DNA of 64,000 nt. Origin: Acanthosoma haemorrhoidale. Taxonomy: Eukaryota > Arthropoda > Insecta > Hemiptera > Acanthosomatidae. The stretch spans positions 100,027,189-100,091,188 of the forward strand of contig OV884009.1 of NCBI GenBank assembly GCA_930367205.1, read 5' to 3'. Positions within the stretch are counted from its first letter, which is position 1; each line of letters starts with the position of its first letter. A model generated the notes under the pieces. That model saw only the letters and a program-made list of their open reading frames with translations, had not been told where the DNA came from and made no database searches. Both the position numbers and the translations under genes were made by a program. Of this stretch, positions 56,845 through 64,000 are shown in pieces.

Positions 56845-58260
56845 AAATTAATTTCAAAAATATTGAAGGAATATTTTTCACCAAAAGAATGCCTAAAATT
56901 ATAAATAATATAGTATTTTGTGGTATTTAGACCACATATGAAACATATCTACACAACCCAAAAATCAGTTATATCGTATATCAGGAAGAAATGTTTTTTT
57001 ATTAGATTCTAGTTTTTTTTTACTTTCTTAACTTAGAATTTTTATTTATTTATATTTTTTCGTGAATTGTAAATGTACTTCAATGAAGATTTTATTCATC
57101 ATCAAGAGCAATGATGTCAGTATTTTGTTTTTAGGCTGAATGAATATCATGTTAGCATATAAATAATCTTATATTTTTATTATTTAAAATTTGGAAATAA
57201 ATGAATTTGGAAAATAATTGAAATATAGTTTGAAGTTAAATTAGTACTTATGGAAATAAACTATATTAGGAGGAGGTGGAAAGAGGTTTATTAGACGTGA
57301 AGTACACTTGAAGAGAGAATCCAGATTAATGAATGTTAAGGGATTGTGGCTTCGACTATTGCAGACCCGGGCCTGTTTACCCCCAGCACAGTTTTATTTA
57401 ACTCACGCCACCCTCCACTTATTTGCTTGAGGATAAGAGGGTAGTGACACCCTTTCCAGCTGTTCCCTTTTCTTAGAAATATTCTCGTCGTCGCAGTTCA
57501 TTCCCCTTGAGCGTTTCCTCCTATAATAGCACAATAAATATCTCTAATTGCTTTCATATTTCAAATGAAACGCTCTATACAGCCCCCTTTAATATAGGCT
57601 CAAATTCTGTCAAATCGGCTATCTGTGATTGCTTTCAAGTCCATATGTAAATTGTTAGGGCCACTCCCTTTGAATTTTCATTGTCAATGGTGCTTTATTG
57701 AAAAAGTCAAAAAAGAGACTATAATTGACAGTGTGAACTACTGCATTTATCATATTTGCCAACGATGAAAATTTCAATAAGCAATAAATTTTGTACTACT
57801 ATTTTTGTTTTTTTTTTGTTTTTTTAGATGATCAGCTGCTGATGATGAAATAGCCCTTCCTTTAAGCAAAATACAGCCTACTACTGGCGTTATATTTTAG
57901 ATTATGCATCAAAACTATTCCTAGAATCCAACAAAATGTTCCGTTTTTATGTCATAGACCAGTTAATATCGATTTACAGCTCCCTCAGAAAAATGGAACT
58001 GGTGCGTCCACTGGTATTGATGATTTTAACCATACAAGGATAACGCTGTACCATTTCAGCCTATCGAGTGCCAAAGGGTTGATTCTTGATTGCTTTCTGT
58101 TTTTCATCCATCCTCTCCATAGTAGACTCAAACGTAACTCTGGGCCACTTTGTGTAAATAAGTATCATATTAAAGAGAAGGGAGACTTTAAATTAAAGCC
58201 CACTAGATGAGAATCTCGAGGTCTACTTATATATTGAGTAGCATTGTAGGGTATAATTGT
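56845..58260. other. AT-rich non-coding DNA
   Basis: No gene recognised. If 56677-56813 is an exon this would be upstream intron or flank. Confidence 0.4.
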
Positions 58261-58990
58261 TATTCATAAATCGCAAACGTAACAAACAAAACACATTCTG
58301 GCTAGCTTCCTGGAAAACAGATCGATGCGGGTGGGGGTGGGTGATAGCTTTTTCGAAGCTGTGCCACTGACTTGTGGAGTACCCCAAGGAGCGATGTTAT
58401 CCCCAGTACATTTCAACGTGGATACGTCTGAAATTGTAAGAGCCCGGTACAAAAACACAACAATTGCTGCTTTCGTTGATGACATCGCGGTGTACAGCAG
58501 CATCATGAGCGCCAAGTTAGTTCTTCTTAGACAGGCTGAAGTAGCCTGTAACCAGATCAGTGAGAGATTCAGGAGACTCTATATCTATGTAAACGCGGGT
58601 AAGACTGAATTTTCTCATTCCAAAATGGAAAAAGTCCGCTGCCCACTACTTATACTGTAGAAACGCAGCCAAATTCACCAGCCAACAACCTAGTATATCT
58701 GTGCATTAAAATGGAGCGACACCTCCGTTTTAGTAACCATTTTGCGAGGAAGTTGAAGCAAACACGCACGAAGTCTTATCGGCTTTTACACTTACTGACT
58801 TTCCGCAATTTATCACTGCGCCTTAAGCTCATGATCTATAAGAGTGCACCACTGTTTCGTCATCTGACGGATACGGCAGCGCGGCGACCCCGTCACAATT
58901 ATATTTTATACCATCAAATACTTAAGCTTTTTTTTTTTTTTTTACAAAACCGTTATGTTTTGGCCAATGTGATTGTTTTGAGAAAGTTCT
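58261..58990 (+). pseudogene. Non-LTR reverse-transcriptase palm and thumb relic
   Basis: The frame 58325-58660 contains VPLTCGVPQGAMLSPVHFNV (GVPQGs.LsP), then TTIAAFVDDIAVYSS (the catalytic FVDD/FADD box) and RLYIYVNAGKTEFSH (the N..Kte block). After stops and a shift come KMERHLRFSNHFARKLKQ and LSLRLKLMIYKSAPLF, the Jockey/I-type l...l.f..H...... kl.iYk...r segment. It ends at a T-run near 58928. Sequence differs enough from the main Jockey family to be another LINE. FVDD keeps both catalytic aspartates, but the gene is broken. Confidence 0.75.
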
Positions 58991-60849
58991 CTGTTACCTG
59001 GAGGGGTTCCTCATGACCCGGCCCCATTACAAATACTGGCAACGCCTTAAAACACGATTAAGTGGCATTATTTAATTAATTATGGCATTGTAATTTTATG
59101 TAAGAAGGTTATCGAATTGATTTTGTGATACATCACGCCTAATTTAATCTTGTCAGTTGAGATTCCCGTTACACAGATAACAGATCTAAGGAGCCTTAAC
59201 CTCCTAATCACTGCATGATGAACCACAACTGGTAAAATAGCTCATAAATGTGGGCTGTCCTTTAATTTATTAAAATATTATTTCAACGATTGAGTCGCGG
59301 TGGATAACAATTTGACTACTGTTTTCATTTCCAAAAACGATTTTCAAGTTCCAATGAACAATCACTAAATCATAGATATACAGGGCGGACCCCAAGATGA
59401 TTACTATATTTTATAGGGTATATTCGCACAATTTCAGCTGCAGCAAATATATTTTCAAATTTCTACATTTGTTGTATTAATTCTCTTCCTATTTTTGCCT
59501 AAAATTAAAAAACAATTTTAACGCTATAAAATAACTACACGACCGTATCCATTTCCCTTAAGACAATATCTGTAAGATTAACCCAGTAGAATAGAACTAG
59601 TTTTGGAAACCGTACAGCAATCAGACGTTTCATCGCAAGGAATTTTCAATTTTTGTCGGGATTTTTTTCAAGTTTTTAAGCTCCCCACTGCCACCTTACC
59701 ACTAATTTTGAGAGTGGTCCAATTTAATAGAAGCTTCTTGTTAGTTTCAAGGTGATACATTTACTATTTATGCTTAAAATGATTACTATGCCAAACAATT
59801 AAATAGTTAAATAAGCAAACATCCTCCTTTCTATTACCCAGATCAATTTAACACAAGTCACTGACTTTTAATTATATACACTGTGTACACTTTTTTTAAT
59901 GGAAACGACGAATTATGTTTGTTTTTAATGGAACAATAAATTTAAATAAATAACAACACATAAAGTAAACATTATGCTGTTGTTTTTCAAAACCCTAAAT
60001 TCTAAAGGTATGGCGTGGTCTCTGCTCCATTAATAAATTAATTAGTTATATGACAATCTAAACATATCCAGCGTATTCTAGGGTGTTGTTCAACGTATCT
60101 CGAATTCGAGTTGATTGTTTCATTCTTGTGACCAATGGTTATTGCCACGTACCTGTTTGATAATAAAACCCAACCTATTAACCCAATAGTATTAAAAGTT
60201 CGTAGAGGTGTGGGATTGTATTTGCGGCAAATAGAACAGGCGTAGTGTGAAGTGGGCGCAAATGCTGTTGAGTGGGGAATTACACACTTTTTTAAGGATA
60301 CCGTAGCCAGATGGGAATTACAGGTTGAGCTTGGCTCCTAAAGTCCGCTAACTTACTCCAAGGGCTAATGCTAGGCTAAACCGAGGGCTGGCTAAAACCC
60401 TCCCTCTCCCTTCAGTTCCAGGCTAAGCCATCTACCTCAATCAATTACATTGTCAGCATACAATCCTTCCTACTGTGTCGGGGCAAACACTCCCCTTCTC
60501 TTCCTTATACACTCAATCACCAAGTCAACTGATCGATTCATAAATCGCTACTGACAATTTAAATATATCCTGGGTACTTTATTTTATTATATATCTGTAC
60601 TAGGCCGATTATGTTTGTTGAGACACCCGAAGGTACAATAACCCTGAAGTGGGAAATGTCAAATTAGTAGAACAGTAGTCAATTGAATGCAATATGACTT
60701 ATACTAATTGGTCCCTGTAACACTAGCCTCACAATTCCTTTTTTGTTACATTCAGCATTGATTTTTGAAATTATTATGTACACGAATTAAAAAAAAAAAA
60801 TGTATAAAGAACACGTTTTAAGTCATCGTATTTCTCAATTTCCTGGGAT
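58991..60849. other. Non-coding DNA, nothing confident
   Basis: ACAGGGCGGACCCCAAGATG at 59381 looks like a transposon terminus, but no inverted partner was found. Otherwise AT-rich. Confidence 0.4.
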
Positions 60850-61015
60850 GTTCTGGGCGGACTGAATGTCGTGACGAGAGGTTATAGAGAGAGCGGTGAA
60901 ATTTTGAGCTGTGTAAAGTTAAAGTGAGGAATTAAAGAGGCTTTAAATGTTGTTTCTTTCGTTTACATAGAAACGCAATTGAGTCTTTATTCACAGGTAA
61001 AACATTACCGCCATC
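60850..61015 (+). repeat. 5' LTR (3' part) of a gypsy-type relic
   Basis: Contains CTGGGCGG, AATGTCGTGACGAGAGGTTA, AGAGAGAGCGGTGA, GTAAAGTTAAAGTGAGGAAT, AGAAACGCAATTGAGTCTTT and ATTCACA in the order seen at 46240-46445. A gag relic starts about 140 bp downstream. The upstream end is not defined. Confidence 0.6.
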
Positions 61016-61158
61016 AACGGATTATCCAGACAGATATAATCATATTATATATTATGTTATAGCCAGAACAATAATACTAGAACTTGTAAGAATAATCTAG
61101 TAACAAGTTGAATTATCATATTATAAAAAAACTTTTTTGCAAACATTTCATTTATTAT

Positions 61159-62140
61159 GGAAAAAATAAGATTTGAATTTCCAATAAAAGCATCGCCATG
61201 TGAGCCAAAAACAAACTTACTCCCCATAACCTCCATTTAGACAACGGAACACTAGATCTTCTATATTCCAGAAGAATACCAACACGTGGGGCTCTACGGA
61301 AAATTAAAAGAAACCGAAGCTTTTAGAAAAATAAAAACTGCACTTGAAAAAAGAGATGAAAAAAGAAAAGTGTAAATCACTCTAGATGAAGAATTATTAA
61401 AACAATATAAAGATGAAGAAGGGAACATGAAATTTGAGGATTATTTCCGAGAAGGACATATACAGAAAACCCAAACTGAGCAAACTACAGGACCAGGCAC
61501 TGGAATTTTGGTAGAAGCAGTACAACAAATTCTAGATAAATTCACTAAAATCCAAAGCCTGCAGTCATTATTCTAAAAAATATCTCAGAAAAATTTGTTA
61601 TAGGAAAATTCACATGAAGGAATAAAAGTGTAGTACAGTGGATAGAAAAGTTGGAAAATGAATGCACACCTGGACTGGTACAGTTCAATGCTTATCAAAT
61701 GGACATTAAACTCCGAGTGGGAACTACGGAAAAAGAACTTCTGCGTCACTCACACAAATAAAGGGTGGACGCCAGTGAGACAAGCGATTGAGTACAAATA
61801 TATAAATGGTTCCTTACTAGACTATGTAATAAAAAAAGAAAGACTTTTACTAAAATGAAGTCACTGGATACATCTATTATAAATGATTTGATTGCTGTGG
61901 GACTTCCAAATTATATAGCAGATAGAATTGATAGGAATAAACAATAAAATACTGAGGAGCTTTTAAAAGAAATAACAGGTTTAGAACACCTAATAAAAAT
62001 AAAACCTTTTCGTAAAAGAAATATCAATAAAACAAATTCTGAAAATAAAAGGGAAACCAATAAAAGGAAAAAAATGCAAAATATGTGAAAAAAGAGGAGG
62101 AAAAGGCGCATGTTATCTGCCAACTGCCAACCAATCAGAG
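61159..62140 (+). pseudogene. gag relic of the gypsy-type element
   Basis: Begins MEKIRFEFPIKASPCEPKTN, then LLPITSI, FYIPEEYQHVGLYGKLKE and EAFRKIKTALEKRDEKRKV. After a stop comes ITLDEELLKQYKDEEGNMKF. After a shift: SVVQWIEKLENECTPGLVQF, MKSLDTSIINDLIAVGLP, NYIADRIDRNK and TEELLKEITGLEHLIK. This is capsid-like, with a possible zinc-knuckle remnant (KCKICEKRGGKGACY) near 62080. The N-terminus is homologous to the relic at 11621. Two or more stops and frame changes; no pol follows before an LTR-like segment at 62151. Confidence 0.6.
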
Positions 62141-62150
62141 CTGTGTAAAT

Positions 62151-62253
62151 GATATGAATAATTGTTATAATATAAAATATAGTAAATAAAATTGCTTACT
62201 TTGATTACAGTAAACTGATTTCAGTTTATTCAACCCACCTTCAATGATTGTCT

Positions 62254-62255
<2 letters not shown>
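62151..62255 (+). repeat. LTR-end segment after the gag relic
   Basis: AATTGTTATAATATAAAATA, GATTACAGTAAACTGATTTC and ACCCACCTTCAATGATTGT match 11499-11590. It follows gag directly, so the element lost pol. Confidence 0.55.

Positions 62256-62287
<32 letters not shown>
62256..62287. repeat. (TA)n microsatellite
   Basis: Nearly pure TA/AT run after the LTR segment, a third LTR end beside a TA tract in this window. Confidence 0.85.
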
Positions 62288-62960
62288 AGCACTATTTATA
62301 TTGTTGGCTAGTTCATCATTTATCATATGTAGGCGTATGTTAAAAATTAGTTTTGGATTACTGTCTCTAATCTATCCTTAACCCTAAGAAGAAATCTTTA
62401 AAAATTAAAATCTTAAATTAAATTTAAAGCATCAAAGGTACCTGTGAAAACGTATTGTCCCATATTTTTCACATTTTGTTTTTTCATACTTTTTATAACA
62501 GTAATTTATCCGAAAATTAACCAGCATGTTTGCAGATGTAGGGGGAAATAAATAGAAAATCTCGGATTAATTCAATAATTTTATTACCCCTATCGGAGAA
62601 CATCTATAAAAGGACGAATGACGATACCTCGTAAATGAATGATATAAAACTGCTCTCTTCGTGCTTGACTATTGATCTCGATAGATATCCGATAACCTCT
62701 GTGCAGTTGATTGTAGCTTCAGACCAGATGGATAATTGGATAAGAATAAAAAGCCATAAAAATCAGTTACTTGGGCTATTTGGCAACTAAGAATGTAAAG
62801 GTTAAATTATATCGTATGAGAAAGCAATAAAATTGACTAGCTGACCAGCTGATAAGATCTGGGACAAGTAAGAGGACAGTGATCACTTTTATAGATATAA
62901 CTATATGACATACATACGTACATACACTTATATAGATGTACTCTAAGGGATATAGAGGGG
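62288..62960. other. AT-rich non-coding DNA
   Basis: No feature recognised. Confidence 0.5.
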
Positions 62961-62964
62961 TCTT

Positions 62965-63835
62965 TCATTAAGCGCTTTCTATCTTTAAATTTAAATAAAA
63001 CAAAGTATGTGTGAGATATCATCAACATTTTTTATTCGTTTGAAAATCCTATCGATGCCATTATGTATGGAATAAAGCATCGTGAAAATGTCCACCGCGG
63101 TTTCACTGGGTGGCGTGCATCCGAAATGTCCAACTTTCCATGACTGGTGCATAAATCAGGCTGAATTTGACCGATGGCATGGGTTATGTTGGGTTTGAGG
63201 ACCGCTGTGATTTGTGGCTTATTCGCATAGGCCTGCGACTTAAGAAAACCCCACAAGAAAAAGTCTAACGGGGTCAAATCATACGATCTCAGTGGCCAGT
63301 TCTCATCACCTCCACGCGAGATGACCACACGTCGTCGTCTATGGTCGTTACCTTCAGCTCCTGGGTCAGTTGAATTTTGTACGGCTGCAGGCCCAAGTCA
63401 CGACGCGAAATTCTCCAAGTTGTGGTCTGCGAAAGACCGAGTTCTTGTGAGAAACGCGAAATCGAATGCCTCGGATTCTCCTGCACACTCTCACAGACAG
63501 CGGCGATGTTTTCGGCAGATCTTGCGTTTCGTTGACGTACTGGTGTTGGTTGATTGTTTACTGAACCAGTGGACTCAAATTTATTCACCACACTGCGAAT
63601 ACTTCTCTCAATAGGACGGTTATGGCGACCGCGGAACGTTGCCCGAACAGAACACCCATATTGATATAACAATTTTATCATTTGCACGTGTTGTTGAGCG
63701 CTATAACCGTCCATGGTGATTTGGCAAAACAGAATGAATAAATGACAGCCAATTTGACAGATGCAGCTTCAACAATATGGCCGCTATCAACTGTCAAAGT
63801 TTAAAAGTCCCTATTGGAAGACGCTTTAGTCAGGT
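62965..63835 (-). mobile_element. Mariner/Tc-type DNA transposon, internally deleted
   Basis: A transposase relic (63032-63714) is flanked by imperfect inverted segments: TTAAGCGCTTTCTATCTTTA on the left (about 62970) and, read on the minus strand, TAAAGCGTCTTCCAATAGGG with ACTTTTAAACTTT on the right (about 63797-63830). Exact termini and TA duplications could not be fixed. Confidence 0.6.
63032..63714 (-). pseudogene. Mariner/Tc3-like transposase with central deletion
   Basis: The minus-strand start MDGYSAQQHVQMIKLLYQYG opens an N-terminal helix-turn-helix found in insect mariner-like transposases, followed by a second DNA-binding part (RHSISRFSQELGLSQTTTWR, then QPYKIQLTQELK). At about 63328 the sequence jumps, in another frame, to VISRGGDENWPLRSYDLTPL and DFFLWGFLKSQAYANKPQ, the C-terminal catalytic segment, whose SYDLTPLDF holds the third acidic residue. 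The region with the first two catalytic residues is gone. The remaining frame ends at 63032 after about 98 codons. Intact relatives would be about 350-450 residues. A deletion derivative of this kind could be mobilised only by a full-length partner. Confidence 0.75.
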
Positions 63836-64000
63836 CACTCTGAGTTGAAGTCGCTTTATTTACATATGAAATCAATTGCTGTCATACGCAGGTGGGTTGT
63901 TTTCTCGTCTTCACCTTATCAGGCCATATAAGCATTAAGACTTAAAGCAAACGACATTTTAAGCCACCAACTCATAATTTAACATGTAGGATTAATTAGC
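63836..64000. other. Right edge, no feature recognised
   Basis: Short non-coding flank. Confidence 0.5.

Noticed and set aside
59381..59400. CAGGGCGGACCCCAAGAT as a DNA-transposon terminus
   Set aside because: No inverted partner or target duplication was found.

Overview
This is a eukaryotic, almost certainly arthropod (probably insect) window. It is AT-rich by eye and has no operons, no ribosome-binding-site architecture and no long host gene. It is dominated by transposable elements (TEs) typical of arthropods: BEL/Pao and Ty3/gypsy LTR elements, a Jockey-clade LINE with many 5'-truncated copies, CR1/L2-like LINE fragments, Tc1/mariner-type DNA transposons, tRNA-derived SINEs and long (CT)n microsatellites. 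The species cannot be named from the sequence.

Layout. 1-1010 holds the 5' end of a minus-strand gypsy element (gag, tRNA-Phe primer site, short AGT...ACT LTR) beside a (TA)n run. 2500-3341 is a second gypsy integrase relic interrupted by a LINE reverse-transcriptase piece. 4805-4940 is a SINE and 5014-5965 a Jockey-type LINE copy. 6221-11105 is a BEL/Pao element that looks very young: LTRs apparently identical apart from the length of a (CT)n tract, an intact 5-bp target duplication, and a pol frame broken by one stop codon, but with its whole 5' interior missing. 11279-13822 carries further gypsy LTR, gag and integrase relics. 13821-16970 is a large inverted duplication of Jockey sequence, whose right arm runs into a nearly full-span but decayed minus-strand Jockey copy ending near 19260. 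20928-24238 is the most striking feature: a minus-strand Jockey 3' end whose 3'-UTR has expanded into about 21 tandem copies of a 153-bp unit, a satellite apparently born from a LINE tail.

24240-43100 is mostly AT-rich non-coding DNA. It contains a MITE-like inverted repeat, Tc1, CR1-like and Jockey relics, a 13-bp minisatellite, SINE copies and two candidate host exons, one with a TATA box and initiator at correct spacing and two Grainyhead-like half-sites. 43160-46450 is a Jockey copy followed by a decayed gypsy PR-RT-IN-LTR element that is itself hit by other repeats. 48050-48720 is a Jockey deletion derivative joining ORF1 directly to the 3' UTR. 49116-50120 is an LTR-like repeat with relatives at 42670, 45200 and 55515. 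54661-56813 has a 26-bp minisatellite, a 223-bp (CT)n tract and a good candidate minus-strand coding exon. 58261-64000 has a LINE RT fragment, a gypsy LTR and gag relic, and an internally deleted mariner-like transposase.

How the parts relate. The genes here are selfish-element genes, nearly all broken. The Jockey family is the main architect: at least eleven fragments share one 3' end, and its enzymes are the likely source of the truncated copies and perhaps of the SINEs. Assignments come from reading translated motifs by eye; no database search was possible.
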